From the NCBI GenBank assembly GCA_934272785.1, contig CAKQSE010000001.1:75445-139444 (forward strand): a stretch of DNA of 64,000 nt, in the 5' to 3' direction. This document shows, piece after piece, positions 51,020 to 59,249 of the stretch. Numbering within the stretch: the first letter of the stretch is position 1; each line of letters begins with the position of its first letter. The notes under the pieces were generated by a model. It saw only the letters and a list, made by a program, of their open reading frames with translations. It ran no database searches and was not told where the DNA came from. The DNA is from an uncultured Alphaproteobacteria bacterium. Its GTDB lineage: Bacteria > Pseudomonadota > Alphaproteobacteria > Rs-D84. The position numbers and the translations under genes are program-made.

Positions 51020-51854
51020 TGTGCGTCGCGTGCGGCGGCCGAATATTTTCCAGGTGCTGTTTGGAACGCTGAAATTCATCGCGTTCTGGATTGGTGTTGT
51101 AATCCAGGTGCCGATTATATTTTTATTGCCGCGTGGCCGCGCATCGGTTTGGTTTATGCGCGTGTTTATGCGTATCCTGTTGTTCTTGGCGGGAATACGC
51201 GTGACGGTTCACGGCAAATTGTCATCACATCGGCCGCTGTTGGTGGTGTGTAACCACATGTCGCTGTTTGAAATTGCAACGTTCCCGGTCGCATTCGGGG
51301 GCAGCTTTGTTGCCAAGGCCGACGTTCGCAACTGGCCCCTGGTTGGATGGGTATCTGAAAAATTCGGTGTTGTGTTTATTGACCGGCGTCCGTCACATGC
51401 ATTAGAGGCCCTGGCCGCCGTCCAGGAACGGGTAAAAAGTGTGACGTATCCGATGTTCTTGTTTCCCGAGGGCACAACCACAAACGGCGCGTATGTAAAG
51501 CCGTTTAAGAGCACGCTGTTCAATTTTGTTGAAAATTCAGACGTGGCAGTGCAACCGATGGCGGTGCATTATCGTTTTCGTGATGGCACACCAATTTCTG
51601 ACGCAGACCTGGCAAATCACTATGCGTATTTTGATAATAAAAAGATTGATATGGGCCCGCGCGCCGCGCGTGAACGCAGTGCATTTATGCAGGTTTTTCA
51701 TATCATGATAATTGGCGGATTTCGTGTTGAAATCACGGTTATGCCACCACCGTCTCTGGCGGGTCAGGACAGAAAGCAGATTGCGGAAACCCTGCATAAA
51801 ATGGTATCCGATAAATATATGGAATTAAAAGACAAGAAGACAAAAGATAAATAA
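51000..51854 (+). CDS. olsA: 1-acyl-glycerol-3-phosphate acyltransferase family protein, OlsA-like
   Basis: 284 residues from ATG 51000, which overlaps the olsB end; an ATG two codons later is possible. A membrane segment lies near the N-terminus (LKFIAFWIGVVIQVPIIFLL). Motif I is VVCNHMSLFEIATFP: the usual H-x4-D is H-x4-E here. Motif III FLFPEGTTTNGAYVKPFKST is intact. OlsA completes ornithine lipid by 2-O-acylation and can also make phosphatidate, so the pathway assignment rests on the olsB neighbour. The C-terminus is Lys/Asp-rich. Confidence 0.8.
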   Translation: MKMPTNNVRRVRRPNIFQVLFGTLKFIAFWIGVVIQVPIIFLLPRGRASVWFMRVFMRILLFLAGIRVTVHGKLSSHRPLLVVCNHMSLFEIATFPVAFGGSFVAKADVRNWPLVGWVSEKFGVVFIDRRPSHALEALAAVQERVKSVTYPMFLFPEGTTTNGAYVKPFKSTLFNFVENSDVAVQPMAVHYRFRDGTPISDADLANHYAYFDNKKIDMGPRAARERSAFMQVFHIMIIGGFRVEITVMPPPSLAGQDRKQIAETLHKMVSDKYMELKDKKTKDK

Positions 51855-51866
51855 GAGAGATAAAAA

Positions 51867-53303
51867 ATGAAAACAGCAATTACCCCGACGCGGGCGGAAA
51901 ATTTCAGTGAATGGTATCAAAATCTGATTGTTGCGGCGGACCTGGCCGAAAATTCACCTGTGCGTGGTTGTATGACGGTAAAACCATACGGTTGGGCGAT
52001 TTGGGAACTGATGCGCGACGAAATGGATAAACGCATCAAGGCGTGCGGTGTCCAAAACGCGAACTTTCCCCTGTTGATACCAATTGAATTTTTTAATAAA
52101 GAGGCCGAACATGTCGCCGGTTTCGCCAAAGAGGCGGCCGTTGTCACGCATTATCGGTTAAAGATGATTGATGGCACATTACAACCGGACCCGGATTCAA
52201 AACTGACCGAACCATATGTAATTCGCCCAACCTCTGAAACAATTATTGGCGAGGCTATGTCCCGTTGGGTCCAGTCATATCGTGATTTGCCGATGAAATT
52301 GAACCAGTGGGTGAATGTTATGCGCTGGGAAATGCGTCCACGTATGTTCTTGCGCACATCTGAATTCAATTGGCAAGAAGGTCATAATGTTTTTGCCACC
52401 CATGCCGAGGCAAACGCCGACGCCCGTAAAATGCACCGCGTCTATGCGGATTTTATGGAACAGATTTTGGCGGTCCCTGTAATTATGGGTGAAAAAACAC
52501 CCGAAGAACGCTTTGCCGGTGCCGATCATACATACACCACCGAACAGATTATGCAAGATGGCAAGGCATTACAGGCCGGCACATCGCACGACCTGGGCCA
52601 GCATTTTGCAAAATCGTTTGGTATCCAGTATTTGGGTTCTGATGGCAAATTGTCGCACGCGTGGACAACATCGTGGGGCACATCAACGCGAATGATGGGC
52701 GGTTTGTTTATGACGCATTCGGATGATGACGGGTTGGTTTTACCACCGGCGGTTGCGCCATATCAAATTGTGATTATTCCGATTACGCGTGATGACACGG
52801 CGGTGGCACTGAACGAATATGCAACCGCATTGGGCGATAAATTGCGCGATGCGGGTATTCGCGTATTGGTTGATACGTCTGATATGCGCGCCCCGGACAA
52901 GATGTGGAAGTGGATTAAACGTGGCGTTCCATTGCGTGTTGAAATCGGTGCACGTGAAATGGCGGCGGACCAGGTGACGGTCACGCGTCGTGATTTGGGA
53001 CGCGCATCCAAGCAAACAATTGACACCGCCGCGTTGGTCGCCGGTGCCCACGATATGTTGGCCCAGATGCAACGTGATATGCTGGATGCGGCGCGCGTCC
53101 GCAACGCGAAAATGATACGCGATGTCGCCGATTTAGATGCGCTGGACGCGGCATTGTCAAATGGCGAGATCGGATTCTTCCGCATTAAATATGATTTGAC
53201 CACAAACGAACGTTTTGACGCCCTGATGGAAAAATATAAAATCACGCGTCGATGCCTGGACGATAACGATCCGACATACGTGTTTGTTGCGAAATCGTAT
53301 TAA
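51867..53303 (+). CDS. proS: Prolyl-tRNA synthetase, archaeal/eukaryal-type (ProS type 3)
   Basis: 478 residues, class II synthetase. The motifs belong to the type found in archaea, eukaryotes and some bacteria: VIRPTSETIIGEAMSRWVQS, motif 2 RWEMRPRMFLRTSEFNWQEGH, GTSHDLGQHFAKSFGI, motif 3 GTSTRMMGGLFM, followed by the anticodon-binding domain from APYQIVIIPI. The editing (INS) domain of ordinary bacterial ProRS is absent, and so are the Cys residues of the archaeal C-terminal zinc domain. Most alphaproteobacteria use a different short bacterial form, so lateral origin is likely (inference). It is 12 nt after olsA, probably co-transcribed. Confidence 0.93.
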   Translation: MKTAITPTRAENFSEWYQNLIVAADLAENSPVRGCMTVKPYGWAIWELMRDEMDKRIKACGVQNANFPLLIPIEFFNKEAEHVAGFAKEAAVVTHYRLKMIDGTLQPDPDSKLTEPYVIRPTSETIIGEAMSRWVQSYRDLPMKLNQWVNVMRWEMRPRMFLRTSEFNWQEGHNVFATHAEANADARKMHRVYADFMEQILAVPVIMGEKTPEERFAGADHTYTTEQIMQDGKALQAGTSHDLGQHFAKSFGIQYLGSDGKLSHAWTTSWGTSTRMMGGLFMTHSDDDGLVLPPAVAPYQIVIIPITRDDTAVALNEYATALGDKLRDAGIRVLVDTSDMRAPDKMWKWIKRGVPLRVEIGAREMAADQVTVTRRDLGRASKQTIDTAALVAGAHDMLAQMQRDMLDAARVRNAKMIRDVADLDALDAALSNGEIGFFRIKYDLTTNERFDALMEKYKITRRCLDDNDPTYVFVAKSY

Positions 53304-53310
53304 GAAATAT

Positions 53311-53338
53311 CCCCTGGGTGTGCCCAGGGGATTTTTTT
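53311..53338 (+). terminator. Terminator after proS
   Basis: CCCCTGGG-tgtg-CCCAGGGG followed by ATTTTTTT. Confidence 0.9.
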
Positions 53339-53339
53339 G

Positions 53340-53752
53340 ACTAAAATTTAACTTGCAAAACGGGACCTGAAACTATACCCTGGGATATGAATCTTATGGG
53401 AATAAGGTTCGGGATCGTCAAAAATCCCACGCACATCGCGATGCAAGAACATGTTGCACCGTAATCCGCACAATATGCGGCGCGTTTGCGCCATTTATTG
53501 TGTTCCGACCCCGCCAATTTGGTCGGGGGGCCGCCGGCGTATACCACAGGGGCAACCCAAAGGCCGGCGGGGTCATTTCGATGTGATGATTTTTGAACCT
53601 CCCGACCACCAATGATTTGTTTTGGTGGTTTTCTTTTTCCTGTAATTTTCAGCAACAAACATGGGCGGATGCGGATTCTCGCAAGAAATCCGGAACGGAT
53701 GGCTAAACCTGTCGGTTGTTTGAACTCCGCCCGCACAGGAAAAGGGACCCGC
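53340..53752 (+). other. Gene-free 410-nt stretch with stable hairpins before the GT2 gene
   Basis: I see no credible gene here. Visible structure: CCGACCCCGCC...GGTCGGGGGG and GCCGGCG...CGCCGGC-type pairings around 53505-53570; a terminator-like hairpin ACCACCAA-tgatttgt-TTTGGTGGTTTTC (53605-53635); and a leader just before the gene in which GGGCGGA (53663-53669) can pair with TCCGCCC (53726-53732) around inner stems. It may hold a small terminated RNA followed by a structured 5' leader. Confidence 0.4.
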
Positions 53753-54652
53753 ATGCCACGCGTTTCGGTATTGATGCCTGCATATAATTCGGCAAAGTAT
53801 ATTGCAGAGGCTATTGAAAGCATTCTGAACCAGACATTTACGGATTTTGAATTTATCATTATAAACGATGGTTCAACCGATGATACACCCAAAATTGTGC
53901 GCAAATACGCCGCGCGTGATCCACGCATAAAATTTATTGATAACAGGCGGAACCAGGGTTTAATCGCCGTCCTGAACCAGGGGTTGGATTTATGCACCGG
54001 TGAATATATCGCCCGCATGGACAGTGATGATATATCCCGCCCAGAACGGTTCAAGTTACAGGTTGATTACATGGACGCGCACCCACGTGTTGGCGTCGTC
54101 GGGGCGTGGACCAGGTTGTTTGGTGCGTTGGACGGTGTGTATCAATATAAGCGAACGGTTAAATTGTTTGATTTGTTGATTTATGGTGCGAATATTGCCC
54201 ATCCAACTGCAATGATACGCACATCGGTTTTGCGGAATAATAAAATATATTATGATCCCAAATATCCCCATGCCGAGGATTATGGATTTTGGGTTTCTAT
54301 TGCGCGCGTGTCCGAAATTCATAATTTGCAAACGGTGTTACTGGATTATCGCTGGCATGATACAAATGTGTCGGTTTTACATCATAAAACCCAGACGGAA
54401 AGCGCGGAACGCGTTCGTCACGATTTGTTGGAAACGGTTTTAACAAATGACAAAGATGTAAAAAAATTACTGAATCTGACACGCGAATTGCACCAGCATT
54501 TTTGGCTGCTTGGATTTTTACCAATTATTCGTCGCAAGCAATATTCAATTACCAAGACGAAATATTATCTGTTTGAAAAAATCCCGTTATTACGCATTCA
54601 GGACGGAAATGTATATCTGTTTGGATTTATAAAAATAGGAACGTTAAGATGA
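53753..54652 (+). CDS. Glycosyltransferase family 2 protein
   Basis: 299 residues from ATG 53753 with AGGAAAAGGG; upstream in-frame starts lack a ribosome-binding site and give a non-protein-like extension. GT2 pattern: VSVLMPAYNSAKYIAEAIES, FEFIIINDGSTDDTPKIV, NQGLIAVLNQGLDL and the metal site YIARMDSDDISRPERF; AEDYGFWVSIA carries the ED base. The C-terminus ends FGFIKIGTLR, similar to the ends of neighbouring glycan genes. First gene of a three-gene plus-strand operon; the next gene overlaps by ATGA. Confidence 0.93.
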   Translation: MPRVSVLMPAYNSAKYIAEAIESILNQTFTDFEFIIINDGSTDDTPKIVRKYAARDPRIKFIDNRRNQGLIAVLNQGLDLCTGEYIARMDSDDISRPERFKLQVDYMDAHPRVGVVGAWTRLFGALDGVYQYKRTVKLFDLLIYGANIAHPTAMIRTSVLRNNKIYYDPKYPHAEDYGFWVSIARVSEIHNLQTVLLDYRWHDTNVSVLHHKTQTESAERVRHDLLETVLTNDKDVKKLLNLTRELHQHFWLLGFLPIIRRKQYSITKTKYYLFEKIPLLRIQDGNVYLFGFIKIGTLR

Positions 54653-56571
54653 GTATAAAAAGAAAAATAAATCACGCATCAGTTGTATCTTTTGATATTT
54701 TTGACACTTTATTGTTGCGGCCATATGTTTATCCGACAGATTTATTTAGACATATTGAACGTGCGCACAAACGACCATTTTTTTTCAGCGTCAGAACAAG
54801 CGCAGAATATACAGCGCGCCAAATAAGCAGGCAAGAGGATATTACCCTTGATGAAATCTATGCCCAGGTAGATGCCCAATTCCAAGATATGAAGGACGTA
54901 GAATTGGCATGGGAAAAAATGGTTCTGCAACAAAATCCAGAGATGAAGGCAATTTGGGATTATGCAAAACAGTCAGGTAAAAAAATTATTGTTACATCTG
55001 ATATGTATCTGCCGTCTGATTTTATTGCGGATGTTCTGCGTAAAAATGGATTTGACGGCTGGGATAGATTGTATGTTTCTGGTGAAATAAAAAAGACAAA
55101 AGCGACGGGCACATTATTTGAACATGTTATTCGTGACTTGGATATCCCCGCATCAAAAATATTACATATTGGCGATAATAAAAAATCAGATTATATCAAT
55201 CCGCGCAAATACGGCATTCGCGCGATATTATATCCCCAGGTTGTAAAAAACGTGTTGCGCCATAACCCACGTTTGGATTTCTTTTTACAGAGTAACAAGA
55301 CATCACTGGATGCAAGCATACTGACGGCGATTATTGCACAACAACAATATAACAAGCGACCACATGGGTCATATTGGCATAAGTTGGGCTTTGAATATGC
55401 AGGCCCGATTATATATGGTTATACCAGACATATAGAATACAAGGCACAAAAGTCGGGTTTGGAACATTTGATGTTTGTTGCGCGTGACGGATATACACTG
55501 CAACGTGTTTTTAACACGTTCAATACAGATATTGAAAATTCGTATGTATATGCCCCGCGTTTTCTAAATCTGATTTGTCGTCTGGATTATGCATACAAGG
55601 ATGAAACACAGTCCAAGGCAATAATCGACTATTTCGCACAAAGAAACAGCAAGATAAAAAATTTACTGGATAATGTAACATTAAAAGATTGGTCAGATTA
55701 TCATAACTTTATTCAATCAAATATTGATTTGTTTATAGCATGTGCGGATAAAGAACGTGATAATTATAAAAAATATTTGTTGTCACATGCACCATCAACA
55801 AATCATATTGCGGTTGTTGATACGATAACAGCGCGGTTTTCATCACAGAAGCTTATCCAAAGCACATTGGGATTTCCGGTCAGTGCGATGTATTGGTCCG
55901 TAATCCGTGGTCCATACGAGGGTGCGTATACATACAGTGAATATATCCCAAATACGGGCGAACCCACTGACGCTTTTACCAAGAATTGGAACTTTATGGA
56001 ATTTGTTATGACGGCCCCAGAATATCCAATCAAGAATATTACGCCTGATGGCAAGCCTGTGTATGCAAAAAGCGTAAACGCCGCCGAAATAATTCGCAAA
56101 CAGATTTATCCCGATGTTTCTGATGGTGCGGTTGAGTTTGCAAATTATATAAAAAGTTTATTTGGTGGCAATGACATTTTCTTGCAAGGCAAAACATTAG
56201 TTTCGTATGTCAATTGCTTGGTCGATTTTCCGACCAATACAGACCGCAAAAATATGAATTGCGTTCAACATGCATATGACAGTGCACACAGTGCCTATAT
56301 TCCACTGTTTTCTGTAAAAATACCATTGCCAATGGTTATTTTACATCCAAAACGTGCGATTCACATTGTGCGCAATACATTATGGCGCAGCCCCCTGCAA
56401 ACACTTGCGTTGTGTCTGATGTATCCATTAAAAATAAAGACACGTGGCCCACGACAGATACGGATTTTAATATGGCCAAAATTACAACGCAGATATTTTA
56501 GCCTTTTATTGTGTTTTTCGTATAAATGTCTTTATTCAGTATCTGTTGGCCAGCCAGAGGAAATACGATGA
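54649..56571 (+). CDS. HAD-family protein of glycan loci (COG5610-like), copy 2
   Basis: 640 residues. HAD motifs: VVSFDIFDTLLLRPY, IIVTSDMYLPSDF, Lys in EIKKTKATG, and ILHIGDNKKSD. The C-terminal ~430 residues contain HLMFVARDGYTLQRVF and VVDTITARFSSQKLI, parallel to copy 1 at 42583-44511. The two are clearly paralogues, but the DNA here is AT-richer and uses AGA, ATA and AAA codons more, so this copy was probably acquired separately. Overlaps of four bases on both sides tie it to the GT2 and GT8 genes. Confidence 0.8.
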   Translation: MSIKRKINHASVVSFDIFDTLLLRPYVYPTDLFRHIERAHKRPFFFSVRTSAEYTARQISRQEDITLDEIYAQVDAQFQDMKDVELAWEKMVLQQNPEMKAIWDYAKQSGKKIIVTSDMYLPSDFIADVLRKNGFDGWDRLYVSGEIKKTKATGTLFEHVIRDLDIPASKILHIGDNKKSDYINPRKYGIRAILYPQVVKNVLRHNPRLDFFLQSNKTSLDASILTAIIAQQQYNKRPHGSYWHKLGFEYAGPIIYGYTRHIEYKAQKSGLEHLMFVARDGYTLQRVFNTFNTDIENSYVYAPRFLNLICRLDYAYKDETQSKAIIDYFAQRNSKIKNLLDNVTLKDWSDYHNFIQSNIDLFIACADKERDNYKKYLLSHAPSTNHIAVVDTITARFSSQKLIQSTLGFPVSAMYWSVIRGPYEGAYTYSEYIPNTGEPTDAFTKNWNFMEFVMTAPEYPIKNITPDGKPVYAKSVNAAEIIRKQIYPDVSDGAVEFANYIKSLFGGNDIFLQGKTLVSYVNCLVDFPTNTDRKNMNCVQHAYDSAHSAYIPLFSVKIPLPMVILHPKRAIHIVRNTLWRSPLQTLALCLMYPLKIKTRGPRQIRILIWPKLQRRYFSLLLCFSYKCLYSVSVGQPEEIR

Positions 56572-57506
56572 TAAATAGAAATCCCGTAGAATTACTGTTT
56601 TCTACCACACAAAATTATTTGCTATTTTACATTGTTTTGGCGCGCTCTGTTGCAGAGCATTTAAATGGGCGACGGTTGAGAATACACGTATTGTATACAA
56701 CTGCATTCAATAAAATACCAGAGCAGGATTGGCATAAGTACAAGGATGCTTTTAACAATACAATGCTTGATTTTCCTGGAACTGAAATTATCTATCATGA
56801 TGTTACTGATAAATTAAAACTGTTTGATGGACAGAATGTGGGACAGTGGGGGGGGGACGTTTCGCTGACTCATTACATATATCTCTTGGCACAAAATATT
56901 TTATACACGTCAGATAGAGTTATTTATATGGATGGCGATATGATTTGTAATGCAAATTTGTGCGATGTTTTCGACATGGATATGACGGGTAAATTGATTG
57001 CGATGGCAGAACATAGCGGTGGTGATGATTTGTCAGAAAAAGAATTAGGCCCTGATGCCAGTAACTCTGGATTTTTAGTTTTGAACCTTAAATTATGGCG
57101 CGAACTTGGCACGTTGGATGATATTTTGCAGTTTGGTAGAAATTTGCAAAAAACATCTTTTTGCGATCAAGCTCTGCTTTATTACTATTTTGCTGTGAAC
57201 AATCCCGACAAAATAATGTATATAGATAAAATGTATAATATGTTTCCGGGTGCCAATCCCGATATCCCTACGGCGGAAATGAAGGTGATGCATTTTACAT
57301 CGTATCGTGACCCCAAACCGTGGCTACATTTAGGTGACCATTCTTGGCGTGGCAGTGATATTTGGTGGAAATATGCACGGCGGACCACCATATACGAGTT
57401 GTTTATAGATGGTATTATGTACAATAAATTAAAAAAAATAGATAAAATATTTAACAGTAAAAAACACCATAGTTTTTGGTGGCATTTACGGAAAATGAAA
57501 TTCTAG
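56568..57506 (+). CDS. Glycosyltransferase family 8 protein, AT-rich gene
   Basis: 312 residues from ATG 56568 with AGAGGAAA. VELLFSTTQNYLLFYIVLARS starts the GT8 fold; the DxD is RVIYMDGDMICNANL, then SNSGFLVLNLKLWRE, and KVMHFTSYRDPKPWLH is the HxxG-type nucleotide-binding end. Base composition is the most AT-rich of the glycan genes, pointing to recent transfer. The start overlaps the preceding HAD gene by four bases. A terminator follows. Confidence 0.9.
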   Translation: MINRNPVELLFSTTQNYLLFYIVLARSVAEHLNGRRLRIHVLYTTAFNKIPEQDWHKYKDAFNNTMLDFPGTEIIYHDVTDKLKLFDGQNVGQWGGDVSLTHYIYLLAQNILYTSDRVIYMDGDMICNANLCDVFDMDMTGKLIAMAEHSGGDDLSEKELGPDASNSGFLVLNLKLWRELGTLDDILQFGRNLQKTSFCDQALLYYYFAVNNPDKIMYIDKMYNMFPGANPDIPTAEMKVMHFTSYRDPKPWLHLGDHSWRGSDIWWKYARRTTIYELFIDGIMYNKLKKIDKIFNSKKHHSFWWHLRKMKF

Positions 57507-57513
57507 GATACAA

Positions 57514-57541
57514 GGCAGCCAGAATTGGCTGCCCCGTTTTT
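57514..57541 (+). terminator. Terminator after the plus-strand glycan operon
   Basis: GGCAGCC-agaatt-GGCTGCC followed by CCGTTTTTTA. It separates the GT8 gene from the convergent Mtd-N-like gene. Confidence 0.85.
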
Positions 57542-58008
57542 TATTTGCTTTTTGCGTCGATAATTGTCCATCCGATGCACATAGATGCTTTGTCACCATA
57601 CACACTGACAGTGAAACTGGTTGTTGTTCGTTTTTCAATTACTAGATGTGTTGTTGCCCAATACGCGGGGCTGGAATTTTTGTGCAGGCAAACCGTATAA
57701 TTATTGTCGGCCAGTTCAACCGGCAATGTAACGGTTTGGGCGTTCCCAGTATAGTATCCGCCAATGTCAATACTGCCAGATTTGTATTTTCGCCACCAAA
57801 CGTTGCCATCTGGGGCACGGTATGATGCAACAACATAATCGGCGGCGTCCAGTGTGCTTTGCCGTGCCAGCATTGTGCCGCCGGCGGTCACGCCGTCGTG
57901 CACGCGCAGGGTTTTGTTGGTGGTGTCAACGGTAATCTCGCCATCGGCCCCGGTAAAGTTTTTATGCTCGTCGGCGGTCCCACGCCGAAACTGAATTTGT
58001 CTTGCCAT
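57541..58008 (-). CDS. Protein with Mtd N-terminal-like domain, copy 2
   Basis: 155 residues; ATG at 58008 with AAAGGATAC. The first ~50 residues (RQIQFRRGTADEHKNFTG, GEITVDTTNKTLRVHDGVTA, GGTMLAR) are nearly identical to copy 1 (42106-42546) and match the tropism-determinant N-terminal pattern even better. The C-terminal ~100 residues (YRAPDGNVWWRKYKSGSIDI, QTVTLPVELADNNYTVCLHK, FTVSVYGDKASMCIGW) look like a beta-sandwich of the kind seen at the tips of phage fibres, different from copy 1. The upstream cassette equals that of copy 1. It faces inward at the far end of the glycan locus. Confidence 0.82.
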   Translation of the reverse strand: MARQIQFRRGTADEHKNFTGADGEITVDTTNKTLRVHDGVTAGGTMLARQSTLDAADYVVASYRAPDGNVWWRKYKSGSIDIGGYYTGNAQTVTLPVELADNNYTVCLHKNSSPAYWATTHLVIEKRTTTSFTVSVYGDKASMCIGWTIIDAKSK

Positions 58009-58052
58009 ATTGTATCCTTTGATTGATTATTTGTTTCGGTCGGTTGTTTGAA

Positions 58053-58121
58053 TAAAAAAAGACCGATGCGGTCTGCATCGGCGAATGCGCGTATTATACC
58101 GCAAAACGCATAAAAAATCAA
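58053..58121 (-). promoter_or_regulatory. Promoter plus terminator-like hairpin cassette upstream of the second Mtd-N-like gene
   Basis: Minus strand: TTGATT (58116-58121), 17 nt, TATAAT (58093-58098), 11 nt, stem CCGATGC (58075-58081)/GCATCGG (58063-58069), then seven T. The hexamers, spacing and the CATTCGCCGA segment match the cassette at 42003-42070; the stem differs by a compensating pair (C-G to T-A), so pairing itself is conserved. Confidence 0.8.
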
Positions 58122-58149
58122 TTTGATAATAAATTCCCAGTGTGTCTTC

Positions 58150-58178
58150 TGGACGGGGGGTGGAAAATCTGGTATAAT
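58150..58178 (+). promoter_or_regulatory. Promoter of the lactate dehydrogenase gene
   Basis: TGGACG-N17-TATAAT (TATAAT at 58173-58178), 32 nt before the start codon. Confidence 0.6.
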
Positions 58179-58210
58179 TTGCCCAAGATTGTAACAGAGA
58201 GGGAGCATAC

Positions 58211-59146
58211 ATGAAAATCGCAATTATTGGTGTTGGAACGGTCGGGTCGGCTGTGGCCACCGCGGTAAAAAATACTGGGTTTGTTCACGAAATTGTATTG
58301 TTTGATCGTGACGCAATTCGCGCACGCGCCGCCGCCGAAGATCTGGGGCACGCCGCCAGTTTTGGCTTTGACGTGAAAATCACCGCGGCCAGCAATTATC
58401 GCGCCATACGCGGGTCTGAAATTGTTATCATCGCCGCCGGCGCAAATCAAAAGCCAGGCGAAAGCCGCACAGATCTGTTAAACAAAAATGTCGCGGTGAT
58501 TTCGGACATTGTGCCGCGCGTTATGGCAAATGTTGATGCCAAAACGGTCAAGATTATTATGGTCACGAATCCGTTGGATGTGATGGTTATGCTGGCCCAG
58601 AAATTGTCGCGGTTGCCGGCGTCGCGCGTGATTGGCACGGGCACTATGCTGGATTCGGCGCGCCTGCGCACGATTTTGTCGCGCCAGTTGTCGGTTTCGA
58701 CCCAGTCTATCAATTCATACGTGTTGGGCGAACATGGGGATTCCAGTATCGTCAACTGGACATCGGTCACAATTGGCGCGGTTGCGCTGGATGACTTTTG
58801 CCGCCAGACGAAAATATCACTGCCCAAGACGACGCGTGCAACAATTGAACACCGCGTGCGTAATGCGGCGTATGAAATTATCCAGGGCCGTGGCGCAACC
58901 TGGGACGGAATTGGTGCGGCGGCGGCGGATTTGCTGCGCTGTATAATCAATAATGAACATCGTATCTTGACCGTCAGCTGTGTGCACGGGGCGGGCGCGA
59001 ATATGGTCGCAATGTCGTTGCCACGTGTGGTCGGGTCTGATGGCGCATCGGCACCGATTATGCCGAAAATGTCACCGGCGGAATCGGCGGGCCTGCGCAA
59101 GTGCGCCAAGATTATCCGTAAAAATTACGATTCTGTTGGAAAGTAA
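58211..59146 (+). CDS. ldh: L-lactate dehydrogenase
   Basis: 311 residues; ATG 58211 with GAGAGGGAG. NAD-binding IAIIGVGTVGSAVA at the N-terminus, the mobile loop AAGANQKPGESRTDLL, VTNPLDVMVMLAQKLS, GTMLDSARLRTIL and the catalytic VLGEHGDSSIVNW. The Gln after Ala-Asn in the loop marks lactate rather than malate specificity in this superfamily. It interconverts pyruvate and lactate with NADH, in keeping with fermentative or microaerobic life. Single gene with its own promoter and terminator. Confidence 0.93.
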   Translation: MKIAIIGVGTVGSAVATAVKNTGFVHEIVLFDRDAIRARAAAEDLGHAASFGFDVKITAASNYRAIRGSEIVIIAAGANQKPGESRTDLLNKNVAVISDIVPRVMANVDAKTVKIIMVTNPLDVMVMLAQKLSRLPASRVIGTGTMLDSARLRTILSRQLSVSTQSINSYVLGEHGDSSIVNWTSVTIGAVALDDFCRQTKISLPKTTRATIEHRVRNAAYEIIQGRGATWDGIGAAAADLLRCIINNEHRILTVSCVHGAGANMVAMSLPRVVGSDGASAPIMPKMSPAESAGLRKCAKIIRKNYDSVGK

Positions 59147-59161
59147 TCCGCGGAAACAATT

Positions 59162-59184
59162 CGGGGGCATTGCCCCCGTTTTTT
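59162..59184 (+). terminator. Terminator of ldh
   Basis: CGGGGGCA-t-TGCCCCCG followed by TTTTTTAT. Confidence 0.9.
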
Positions 59185-59249
59185 ATGGATTCAATCATAT
59201 TTATTTTACGCGTCCCACGGATATAATTTTAACCAGGGGGACGCATAAA

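Noticed and set aside
53505..53635. Match to a known housekeeping RNA (tmRNA, SRP RNA, RNase P RNA, 6S)
   Set aside because: The diagnostic conserved sequences of those RNAs are not seen; only generic stems and a terminator are present.
53341..54054. Long minus-strand reading frame across the proS-GT2 gap and the start of the GT2 gene
   Set aside because: More than a third lies antisense to a clear GT2 gene, and the rest crosses terminator-like and GC-stem sequence. It has no ribosome-binding site or recognisable domain.
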